From contig JAHYIO010000001.1 in assembly GCA_020543525.1 (NCBI GenBank), forward strand, positions 682,001-746,000: 64,000 nucleotides of DNA, read 5' to 3'. Below the pieces are notes generated by a model. That model made no database searches. It had not been told where the DNA came from and was given only the letters and a program-made list of their open reading frames with translations. Every line of letters starts with the position of its first letter. The stretch's first letter is position 1. The position numbers and the translations under genes were made by a program. Of this stretch, positions 47,027 through 58,190 are shown in pieces. The DNA comes from Coriolopsis trogii (taxonomy: Eukaryota; Basidiomycota; Agaricomycetes; Polyporales; Polyporaceae).

Positions 47027-49632
47027 ATGAGTGCCCCTTACGACCCGACTACGCAGGCCAACTGGCAGGATGTTGCTTCGGAACATGTTGACTTCGATTG
47101 GTCAATTGACTTTGTGAAGCAGACCATTTCCGGCTCTGCCACCCATCGTCTCCGGGTTGAAAAGGACAGTGCTGAGGAAGTGATGTACGTTTACTACCAT
47201 ATTGCTCAGTAGGCTGATCAATACTCATTCGTGCTCCTAGCTTCGATACCGTGGCGCTCGACGTCATCAAGGTCGTCGTTGAGAACAAGCCTAGTGATGT
47301 AGGCCATACTGAATCGTGGACCTGAGCATACCGCCTGACTCACAACGATTGTGACCTTCCAATAGTTCAAATTGGCACCCAGTCATCCTGTCATGGGAGC
47401 TGCTCTGCATGTCCCTCTACCGCCTTCCAGCATCGGAGACAAGCTCCACGTGCAGGTCTTCTATAGCACCACCAAGGGTTGTACCGCAGTACAGTGGCTG
47501 GAGAAAGAGTCAGTACCCGAACAATCGCCAAGAAACTGTGGAGCTGAACGGATGTACAGGCAGACTCAAGGGAAGGCATTCCCGTTCATGTTCAGCCAGT
47601 GCCAGCCCATCTATGCTCGTAGCATGGCACCTCTCCAAGATTCATCGTCGGTGAAAGTTGTAAGTACTACAGGGCGCTCGCCAGAGAGAAGACGATTGTC
47701 GTGTCTTGACTGCATTTTGTAAACATAGACATATACTGCCAAGGTTGCGTCAACGCTACCTGCGCTTCTCTCCGCTATCCGGGTCTCTCCTCCTTCAGAT
47801 GGTCCAGCCCACAATGGCAAAGACATCGGTAAGGATGTCGTGGTCTACGAGTATAATCAGGTCAGCCTTCATCAACCAAAGTCGTGCCTATGACCGAACT
47901 ATTGCATCTGCAGCCTGTCCCTATACCGACCTACTTGATCGCCATCGCCGTGGGCAACTTCCGATACCGTGCCCTTCCCAAAGTAGACGGCAAAAAGTGG
48001 TCTACAGGAGTGTGGGCCGAGCCGGAGCTCATCGATGCTGCATACTGGGAGTTCAGCGAAGGAATGAACAAGTCAATGATGATCATGTCACGTTGTGTGG
48101 TCCTCAAGTGACTAATTGGCATCGTTGCAGGTTCATGGTCACCGCAGAGACGATCCTGCCACCCTACCGCTTTGGCGTGTACGACATCCTGGTCCTTCCT
48201 CCGTCCTTCCCGTACGGCGGCATGGAGAATGCGTGTCTAACTTTCCTCACACCGAGTGCGTACCGTTGGCTTCTGTTGCACATGATGGTCTGGCTCATCA
48301 TATCCGACAGCCCTTCTTGTTGGAGATCGTTCACTTGTGAATCGGTTTCTTTACTGTCAAAGGTCTGGGTTGACGTTTTTACATTTAGGTTGATGTCGTC
48401 GTCCACGAACTTAGTCACTCTTGGTTCGGTAATGGTGTCACGTAGGCGTGTCCCGTTTTGACAGCTCCAGCCTGCCCTGACACATCTGGCGCAGACAAGC
48501 CAACTCGTCTCACTTCTGGTTAAACGAAGGCTGGACGAGGTACATGGAGCGCCTCATTCTACAATTCCTCTATTCTCCTGCAGCACGCGACTTCTCTTAC
48601 ATCACTGGCTACAAGGCACTCATTGACGCACTGAAGCACTACGAGTCGAAGCCCAAATACCAGCGGCTTGTGATCGACTTCGAGACCGGAGAAGACCCGG
48701 ATGACGCCTTCAGCAGGGTGCCATACGAGAAAGGCTCGATTTTCCTCCTACACTTAGAGCGTGTTCTGGGTGGTATGGACGTCTTCCTGCCCTACATCTA
48801 CGACTATGTGAGCACGTTCATGGGCAAGAGCATCACTACTGAGCAGTGGAAGGCGCACCTGTACGCGTACTGGGAGAAGCATGGCGGGGAGGAGAAGATC
48901 AAGGCGCTGGACGGCGTCAAGTGGGACGTGAGTACCTTGTCTTTGTTCCAATGCGATCAGATCACTGAGTCAGGGCCCACGCAGGAATGGCTGTATGGGG
49001 AAGGTCTTGCGCTCCCAGTGGAACTGCAATACGACACTAGCCTCGCCCGAGACGCCTTCGCGCTCGCAGAGCGATGGGACGCCTCTCGCTCCCAACTTGA
49101 CGTGACTCAACTCGCCTTCCAAGAGAGCGACGTCGCCACATTCAATGCGAACCAGAAGAGTGAGTGGGTCTTTCGCGCAGGACGTCAGATGCAGCCAGAT
49201 GACACGTCTCAGTCGTCTTCTTGGAGCGCATCGAGTCTTATCCACCTCTTCCTGCGACACATATTAAGCTCCTCGGAGAGATGTATGACTTCGTCAAAAC
49301 GACGAATGCAGAACTTCGCTGGCGCTTTTACGAGGTCGCGCTGTCCGATCCGTCCTCGCCCTCTGCCAAGGAGTTCGCAGGCCCTGCTGCTAGGTGGATT
49401 ACAGGTACGGATGGGACGGGCGTTGTGTGCGGCCGAATGAAATTCTGTCGACCAATGTTCCGGGCGATCGCCAAGGCAGACAGACAGCTGGCAGTGGAGA
49501 TGTTCACAGCGACTAAAGATGGTTTCCATCCCATTGCGCGGAAGCTGATTGAGAAGGTGTGTCTTGCGAACTGAATGTCAACATGCAAGATGTTCAATCA
49601 ATTATTTTATCCAGGACCTTGGTCTCGCATGA
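47027..49632 (+). CDS. Leukotriene-A4-hydrolase-type M1 aminopeptidase, copy 2
   Basis: Paralog of the gene at 32155-34758, in opposite orientation, 640 residues. It has 13 exons; exons 2-13 have exactly the same lengths as in copy 1 (58, 143, 100, 132, 158, 125, 26, 53, 433, 175, 344, 18). Only exon 1 differs, by six bases. All active-site elements are kept: GGMEN, HELSH with the 18-residue spacing to LNEGWT, and VPYEKG. It appears functional. Synonymous positions differ widely from copy 1 and are less C/G-biased, suggesting an older duplication and lower expression. Intron 3 (51 bases) is stop-free and in frame, so an unspliced form would also be translatable. Confidence 0.95.
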
Positions 49633-50699
49633 AAGAATTCGAAGCACAAGCTGTCAAATCAAGGAGATACGTCAGGAAGATCGCTTTGAATCAATGATGC
49701 TCATAGTGAGCGCGTGATGTGATTGTTCCCCTCGATTCTCTTGGTGATTCATGCGGTATGACTCACTCTGCTACCTGCAGGAGGGGTTGGATGGAGCCTC
49801 GAGATATGTGTATCCTAGTGCTAGGGGGGTAATCCGACAAGCGGGTTCCCTGCGAGGCGGCTTGAGCCCAACATGAACAGGACCGTGTAGTAGTCATCCT
49901 AGAGCGAGATACAGCACGTCAGGTGAGCAGGACAGTGTACTCTACATTGATGATCTTGTATCGCTCTGGTGTATGCACACCGTCCTTTCAACGACAAGCT
50001 GAGGCCCCCATCACATGTTGCGTCACGAACCAACATGCTATTGCCCTCTGTAAGTTCCCAGGTTAGTGTCTATTCTCTTGTTGTCTCGTCTCGCTTGCAG
50101 AGGCACGCTAAGTGGTCATTCCACAATGCGACGGCGCCCACGGACAATCCTGTACTATCCATTATCTCATACTCAGTGTCACCACTGAGTACCGGTAGTT
50201 CACCCTCCCATGGACGAGGAGCACCAGCGTTGATCTGACACTGATGATGGTCAAGGCCTTCGGGACTGCCCCCTCCGTTGGTTGGCTTCCCTGTCATGCG
50301 CTGGGTGAGTCCCCAGCATGCGCATAGAAGGAGGTTTTGCTGCCTACCCGTCTGGCATGAGAAATGAGTGTCTATCGGTCGCTCCCCCCTAGGCCTGCGG
50401 ACGCCGTTGTCGCTATGGATGCACTGTCATGTAGCGTTGTATAAGCTGTGCTCGGTGAAGTACCGAGATCTTCTGCCACACGCACGTGTACGGGCACCGC
50501 CTCTTTGACGAACGCGATGTATCAGGGAGGCGACGTTCTGTGTGAGTTCAGCAGCCGTTCTATTCAGATACACTCTACTCACAAGCGTGACCTTTTCCGG
50601 TGCAGAGGCCGAGCGTCATTCTGACATTCTCCATTAAAAGACCGCAATCGTCGAGTATGATGTGATAGACACTTGCCTCTCTCTCCTCATCTCCTCCAA
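49633..50699. other. Intergenic between LTA4H copy 2 and PRD1
   Basis: No coding signal. Frames are under 90 codons and lack motifs. Confidence 0.5.
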
Positions 50700-53336
50700 A
50701 TGTCGTCTCCTATTGCACTTCAACCTCCTCAACCAGCACTCGAATGGACTCATACCCCCGAACAGGTCCTTCAAGAGATGACAGACGCCATTGCAGATGC
50801 TGTCGCACGCCTTGACAAGGTAGCCGCGCTCGAGCCCGACCAGTGCACCTTCGAGTCGGTATGTATTCAGACGACGCGGTGACTACACCTTCATTCACTG
50901 ATGGGAACGCTTGTGCCAGGTATTCGTGAGTATTCCCGTCTCTTGTCGTCGTCCAGACGAGCGCCAACGTTGGTGTATATATACACAGCTGGCGTTGGCT
51001 GAGGGTGAAGCCAAGACAAGGGCTATCTTCGAGCCCCTTTTCCTCTATCAGCATGTTGCGACTTCCAAAGAATTGCGCGATGCCTCTACCAAGGCCGAAG
51101 AACTCGCTCAAGATTACAAAGTCGACGCGTCAATGCGCCTTGACGTGTTCCGTGCCAAACAGGCAGCGGCCAAGAACATCACAGCGGCCGGTAAGCCACT
51201 ATCATCGGAAGAGCAGCGCCTGGTAGACAAGATGCTATTGGAGGGCACACGCTCTGGTCTCGCTTTGCCTGAATGTGAGAGGGAAGTTATGAGCGGCTTA
51301 CAGAAGGAGCTGGCACAAGCGTGCCAGCAATATAGCGTACGTACTGTATTCCCTATAACCTCTGTACATATTGACTATAATCACGTTGTCGTCTAGAAAG
51401 ACTATGGAGAAGACAACGTGTGTCGCCTGTTTCTCGTCGATTGTGGATACATGTGCTGACTACTAGCGTATTGCGATGCGTAGAGTGTCATCTCGTTCAC
51501 GCCGTCACAGCTTGACGGTGTCCCGGAAGACATCATCTCCGGATTCTCCAAGCGCACAGATGGCCACCAGGACCTTTACGACGTTACTTTCGGGGATCAA
51601 GACATCTTCCCTGTAGTACGTTCGATGAGCTGTACTGCCTGATGGGCGTTGGTCGTTGACTCATATCGACTACAGTTCACGTACGCCACGGACCCTGAGA
51701 CTCGCCGTATGGCATACGAGGCCTATGAAGATCACCTGGCTGTCAACAAAGCCGTCATCGAAAGGTTTCTCGGTCTTCGTCGCAGAATTGCGAAGCTGTT
51801 AGGGTACCAAACCTGGGCCGACTACGCCACAGAGCTCAAGATGGTGAAGACCGCAAACAATGTCGAGCAGGTAACACGATCCGATAGAGAGGAATTTACG
51901 ATGGAGAGTTGACGCTCATGCTGCAGTTTCTATCAGACCTCGAACAGAGCCTTCGACCAGTCGGCTTGAAGGACCTTGAGAACTTGCTAGCTCTCAAGAA
52001 GGAAGAGCACGACCAACGCGGTTTGCCTTTCGACGGGGAATTCTACAACTGGGACTGGGCTTACTACAAGAGGATCTCCGTTGAGCGCAGTCTTCAGCTG
52101 GACTCCGTGCTCCTAAGGGAGTACTTCCCCGTCGCTACAGTTGTTCCCGCCGTCCTCGACATCTACCAGAACCTCCTTGGAGTCCGCTTCGTAAAGACCG
52201 AGGGTAAGACGTGGCATCCGGATGTCCAGATGTTCGCCGTCTGGGAGAAGGATGCACAGGACTCATCGGGCTTTCTCGGTTATTGCTACCTCGATATTTA
52301 TCCCCGCGGTACGTCGATTCCATAACTGAGGACATTTATATAAACCTCATACTTTGAAGAGCACAAGTTCCCCCACGCCGCCTGCTGGTGCCCTCTGCAA
52401 GGATACGCGAGGGCAGACGGCTCACGTAGCTACCCGGTGGCTGTTATCATTGCCAATCTCGCGAAGCCAACTCCTACGAAGCCTGCTCTCATGCGTCACT
52501 CGGACCTTGTCATGTTCTTCCACGAGATGGGCCACATTTTCCACGAGCTCCTCAGCCAGACCCAGTTCTCTCGATTCCACGGTACGACTGTCGCCATCGA
52601 TTTCGGTGAGGCTCCGTCGCAGATGCTTGAGAACTTCTGCTGGGAGCCCAAGGTCCTGAGACTCATGTCGAGTCATCACGAGACCGGCAAACCTTTAGAT
52701 GACGAGATCATCGACAAGATTCTCAAGAGGTACGCACCTCTTTGACATGCATGTTCGTTCGCCTTGGAATCCAACATTGAACACTAGCCGGCATAACAAC
52801 GTCGGGCTCTTCCAACTACGGCAAGTCTTTTTAGCCAAATTTGACTACATTGTACACGCCCAAGAGAGTGAGCATTCGAAAACTCTGAAAGGGCCCAACT
52901 GGTATGATCTGACTGGTATGACGGTCGTCGCGCTCAGACCCAGGAGACTTGACGGAGGTCTGGAACAACATGCGAGCCGCCACGGCATTCACCAAAGTGA
53001 AGAAGATGTGCGCCGGACAGTGCAACTTCAACCACTTGGCCAGCGACGACTACAGTGTCGGCTACTACGGATACCTCTATTCCCTCGTCTTCGCCGCGGA
53101 CATGTACGCGACGGTCTTCAAGGACGACCCGCTCGACCCTGAGCGTGGTAAGCTCTACCGCGAGAAGATCCTGCGCCCGGGTGCCAGCAGGGATGAGCTT
53201 GACGTGCTCCAGGCGAGTGTGCTGGGACGGTAGAAAGCCTCACTGAACTGAACCTCGCGTCACGTTGGTATAGGATTTCCTCGGCCGCCCGCCCAACTCG
53301 GAGGCGTTCGTGAAACAGCTGTTCGGTACTACATAG
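50700..53336 (+). CDS. PRD1: M3 zinc oligopeptidase (saccharolysin/Prd1, thimet type)
   Basis: Cytosolic thimet-type oligopeptidase, 676 residues, eleven exons. The zinc site FFHEMGHIFHELL (first His near residue 469) is followed by the Glu ligand in the EAPSQMLENFCWE region. The substrate loop NHLASDDYSVGYYGYLYSLVF matches the family. The second exon is only six bases (50920-50925, coding Val-Phe), between introns 50859-50919 and 50926-50988. The last intron (53213-53273) has a GC donor (CAG-GCGAGT) and must be removed to reach the conserved end DFLGRPPNSEAFVKQLF. There is no mitochondrial presequence, and the body matches Prd1/thimet oligopeptidase rather than the mating-locus-linked intermediate peptidase MIP. 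Confidence 0.93.
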
Positions 53337-53641
53337 AGATCGTGATGTGTAGAGGGTCACGGTGTGTCAACAGTAGAAGGATCATGTAGCAATGTCAGTT
53401 TGTTATGCGTATTGACGTGAAGACTCGCGGGCATCGCCTCGCCAGCAACATGCATGCTCATGTCCAAGGCCGAACATTCGTGTGGAATAGTGCGGGTATA
53501 CGACTACATAGGTACAAACGTAGAGTAGAAATCATGACGGACCCGTGGATACATGCAGGGAGAGACATTGACAAGCACAGCAATGTACACGACACCAAAC
53601 CCCTCTCGGAACAGGATGGAAGGAATGACAGACGACAGCGA
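53337..53641. other. Short convergent interval PRD1 / dynein tail gene
   Basis: About 300 bases between two convergent stop codons. I searched the minus-strand reading for a continuation of the dynein heavy chain and found none. Confidence 0.55.
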
Positions 53642-56600
53642 CTAGAACCGACGTGGGGCTCCGACCAGACCTTCTATCGACTGGTGCTCAAGATCGTTAC
53701 GTGCCTTGAGGATCGCCGCGTGCATCTCCTTCATCTCGTTTCCGAGCTTCACGCCGAATCGACTGAGGATGTCGCGCTGCCATGCGTCATATTTGGCGTT
53801 TACGCGAGCCTGCACCTGTTCGTAGTCGATGACGCACACGCCGAACGACTTTTGCGTCTCGGAGGTGTCAAAGGTCGACCGCGCCTTCTTGATCTCCGTC
53901 AGCAGTTGTTGCCAGTTGGCGAGTGAGTCACCAAGGCGATTGAAGACGTAGTCGGCCTCGAGATCCCAGAGCGATTGGAACTGCAGCCACTTGGCCACGT
54001 AGTCCTTTAATGACTGCACCTTCTGCTCGATTAGCGCGAACGGTCGCTCGAGAGTCGCATCGGGGAACTTGGTGAGCTACGAAGAGGGTTATTAGAGATG
54101 CATAGACCAATGGCAAGATTGAGACACACAAGTGAAGTGTACGTGAGGTCGGTTGCTACGTGTCCCTGCATTTGTAAACCAATCTCATACCGCGAGCTCT
54201 GTATCCGTCGTAGGCGACATACGGTGCCTATGAACTTGTTAGACGATGGCGACATCGGCTTGGGGCTAATGTTACCCACCAAGCCATTCGTGCAACTGGC
54301 GAATCCAACCCTCTCGAGCATGTTCGATTGGCGGATCCAGAAAGATGACTTGGTTCTGGATTCGGATCTCGTGCACGATAGGAGTCAATACCAATTGCCC
54401 TTCTGCAGACTGTGGACACCGTTAGTGCAACATATCGTTATAAAAAGCCACGTGCGTACCTTGTCGTCCTTTGTTCTCTTGTCTCGCCGCTTGCTGAGTG
54501 GCGCAGCCTCTCTCCGACTCTCATGATCGTCTGTGCGTTCGAATTCGCTGCACCAGTGGTGAATCACATGCGTCACACGCTGAAGTAAAATGTCCTCTAT
54601 CCGCTGGTCCAGTTGCGCCACCCAGTGGTCAAGGTTGGCATAGCCTTCCAAGTTCAGTCGGTCGATCTGTGCGTAATATGAGACGTATGCACACGTCCCC
54701 CCGTCAAGACAGACGTACCGCTGCCTGAATCTTGCCAAGTAGATCCCGGAATGCTTCTGAGGTGTAGGGACAGGTAGACAGTTCTTCGACAGACCGTAGA
54801 ATGTCCTTGTACAGGTCAATGACATTGTTTGTCTTGTCCTGCAATTATGGTTTGCATCATTGGCATCATGGAGTGACACGAGAGCAGTAAACTGACCTGG
54901 AGGACGGAAACTACACTGGCGAATTCTCTGACGAATAGAATATGCCGACTGTCGCGAGCTCCGTCGGTGGAGACGTAACGAGCAGTGTCGTACTGATTGA
55001 CGAAGTAATCCCATCGGATGTTCATACCTTTGTGTTCCCAACCATCAGAAATGATGATTGCGTGCCTGCAGAGAAGGCACTCACCTCGAGTAACCATCCG
55101 TTGTGCCTCATTCCGGTACTCCGCGACGAGCCACTCGATACCCTTGTTGTTCTCCACCAAGTCCAGAGTTTGCCCATATGTCCGAACCGTCTCCATCAAA
55201 CTAACTGCATGTGGGTACACCCGCTTCGCGTCCTTGGCCATGTTCGTGATCGCATGCGGCACCTGGAAGTTCTGCCATAGCAGGTTCCTGACTTCTTTGA
55301 ACAGCGTGATGATCTGCGGGTCGAAGTTGACAGCCAGCTGGAAGCCACCTCCGCGCAAGCGAACGATCTCGAACAACCGCCCGCCAACGCCCATGTCGCG
55401 TCGGTTGATATCGTGCAGCCACGCCTCGTAGACAGGTCGAACATCCAACTTCTTCCGGAAGGCAGAGGACTCGGACTGCAGCTTCTGACCTTCTGCATAG
55501 AGCTCCCAGCCTTTACCGAGGACGTCCTCGACGCGTTTCATGTATGTCTGCAGTTGCCGGTCGATCTGCCTTGCCCAGATGATAGCACCGGAGATTGGTG
55601 GGAGGTCACGCATTTGCGACATGTGGTACGCTTCAGAGAACCGATATTGCGTTTTGAACTAGAGACGCATGTCAGACCGTACAAACGACATGTGACGAGT
55701 ATCGTGGGTGCGGACCTTGTCGTGCAGACGCTTGATGTCCTCCTTCACGGAGTCGATCAGCTGAGTCTGGTATTCTTGGATGGCACCACGAATCTGGAGA
55801 AATGCGTTCAGCGGATTGCAGCGTCAAAATGCAATTATTCTTACCTTTGGGCGGACAAAAAGCGCGTTGAACTTCGAGAACACGCGGAACATCTCGTTCG
55901 CGTTGCGAGCCGTCCCCAATCTGTCACGGAGTCGTGCGATGATTTGGTTCTCTACTCGAGCAACGCGCTCGTTGTACGCGTTCTCAGCGGCGACCCAAAT
56001 CTCACTGCCCTCTGTAGTGCGAATTGGTGACAAGAACGGACAGAGGGGGGAGAGACCGACCTGTTGAGACGTCGAGGACGTCTATTCGCTTCATGACCTC
56101 GTATGCCTCCTTGACTTCGGCTTCCATGTCCATGCCACCCATCTCTGTCCCTACGCTCCCGAGACCCTTGGTGGGACCTGTCATCACCGCAAGCTGCTCG
56201 TGCTGCTTCCGCCAATCCCGCAAGTAGCGGATGCGATCCTGGAGCTTCGCGTGTGCAGGGATGACCTTGATGGGGATGAACTTCTCCTGCCGCTTACGGG
56301 TGACTTCACGGGCGACGTTCGTGAACTCCTTCATGTGGTCGTCCCAGGTGCGGAATATGGCCATGGTCTGGGAGAGTAACCGCTCGAAAGTCTCATATGG
56401 CGTATAGAGCAAGCGGTGGGAAGTGAGGACGCGAAGTAGTTGTTCATTGAAGTCGCGCGAGATGGCTTCGACAAGAGGGAGGGCACGACGGATCGGATAC
56501 GGTGACAGCCTCAGTTTACGGTTGATGTGACCGAAGATGAGAACGACAGCTTCTTGGATCTTGTCGAGGTCAGTGGCAGAGAGCAGCTCGTTCAGAGGGA

Positions 56601-57821
56601 AGTCCTTCATAAGCTGGTTGTATTTATGGACTGCAACGCCTGCTTCAGGAGCCGCTGGGAAGAACGTACCCACCGAGAGACTTACCAGTGTCCGTTGCAT
56701 CCTTCAGACCGGTATCGGCGATGAAACTGACCGTGGCGTGGAAACGCTTCGCGTTGCGGAGGCAGTCCATCACCATATTAACCTCCTCGCTGCGGAGCTG
56801 TGCTTCGATACCTTCGAGGGCGCGTTCTAAGCTGAGCCAGAAATTGATTTCTTGTGATGCGTTTCCGGAAGCAACATCACGGGTGAGCTTGGTGACGGTC
56901 TGAATGGACTTGATCCACTGGTTGACGTGACTTTGGAGGGTGTTGAGGAAGGAGCTGTCGTTGAGTTGCTTGGCGGGAATGTCTGCGATGCTGGGCCTTG
57001 ACCCGGAGGCGCGAGCTTGTTCGACGACGCGTTGAATGACGGGATGGATAATGAGATGTGTCTCGGGAATTTCGACGTTCTGCTGGAGATGCAACAGGGA
57101 AAGTTCGAGTTCGGCGAATTTCTTCTTCGTAACAGGGATACCTATCATGCTGTTTGAGAGACTGAAGTCCGTGAACGAGATGTGAGTTCTGACCCATTTT
57201 GCCGTCGCCATCTTTACCTCCGCCTCTTGCACCGACGAAGGCATCAAAGTAGGGTTTCATGGCGCAACTGATGACCGCGTGTAGACTTTCGTAGGGTGTC
57301 TCATCGCTGCCGAAAAGGTTGAGGATATGTAGTTGGGTGGCCAAAGGGGACATTGGGTCGAGGATGGGGCCTCGCTTGATGATTGCTAGTGTCGTGACAT
57401 GAGTAGGGTCGTAAGTGAGGGTCTGGGTGAGCTTGTAGGAGTAGGTTGGTGGAGCATCCTCGCCTGAGGGTGAGAGTCGAATGATGGGACGTCAGTTGAT
57501 TTAGCAGACGAGGTGGACGAGGAGGGACGCACTATCTTGTTCGTCCTTCTTTTTGACGACATAGACGACACCACCGCCTTCACCTGCGAAACGGGAGACC
57601 CGGTCGTCAAAGTCCTCGTCAAAGAGGGATTCCAGCTCTTCTGGAGGAACACCGAATATGGGTGGAAGGAGAGAGAGAAGATATGAACGAAAGACTGAGG
57701 GATCGAAGGCAATGGCGGGATCTGAGATGCCGTCATGGAGGTCGCCATTGCCGTTCATGGATCCGTTTGTGCGAGAAATTCCATTTGTGATGGGCGCAAG
57801 AGGCCCTTCGACGCCTGCCAT
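53642..57821 (-). CDS. DYN1: Cytoplasmic dynein heavy chain, tail region only
   Basis: Encodes only the N-terminal tail of the dynein motor heavy chain, 1174 residues in 13 exons. All exons are open and splice-consistent (for example introns 57464-57532, 57142-57193, 56631-56685, 54077-54129). It matches the DHC tail (DHC_N1 region): [100 protein letters not shown] and [20 protein letters not shown]. Full heavy chains exceed 4000 residues and continue after [14 protein letters not shown] into the linker and six AAA modules. Here the frame adds LVGAPRRF and stops at 53642. No linker, P-loop, stalk or microtubule-binding region exists in the window. Either a separately encoded tail or a rearrangement breakpoint. 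Confidence 0.9.
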
Positions 57822-58190
57822 GGTGGTCGCGTAGATCTACTGCGAAGGAGACGAGACTTGGTCGAGTGTGTGCGTGCGCACGGCAGAAGCGGCGATGTAC
57901 AGAGCCAGCGACAGAGTATACGCGCCAAAGAGACCCGGGGGGGAGTTGAGGGGTTGGCGGACGTCGGGCGACGGTGCACGGTCGCTGGTGGCGGGGAGTC
58001 GGAGGACGGGGTGGGAGGTGAGGCAGGAGTCGGGAGTCGGCCAAGTCCAGCAACGCGTCCTGGCAGAGACGCCCATGAGGAGGGACGCTCGCATTCGCTC
58101 ACATGTCCCTCCCGGATCTTGGCCACCGTCCCAATCGTATAAATCCTGTCGTTCTCCAGAACGACGACGTCCACCGCACACGTCTGCCCG
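57822..58190. promoter_or_regulatory. Bidirectional promoter interval DYN1 tail / branched-chain E2
   Basis: 369 bases separate the divergent start codons. Open frames that cross it are GC-driven shadows. Confidence 0.45.

Noticed and set aside
47027..49632. Calling the second LTA4H gene a pseudogene because of apparent stops such as TAG after GGTGTCAC
   Set aside because: The stop lies in a valid intron (GTAGGC donor); all 13 exons join in frame with identical lengths to copy 1.
50700..53336. Mitochondrial intermediate peptidase (MIP), a marker of the mating-type A locus in agaricomycetes
   Set aside because: No mitochondrial presequence, and the sequence matches thimet/Prd1-type enzymes; no homeodomain genes nearby.
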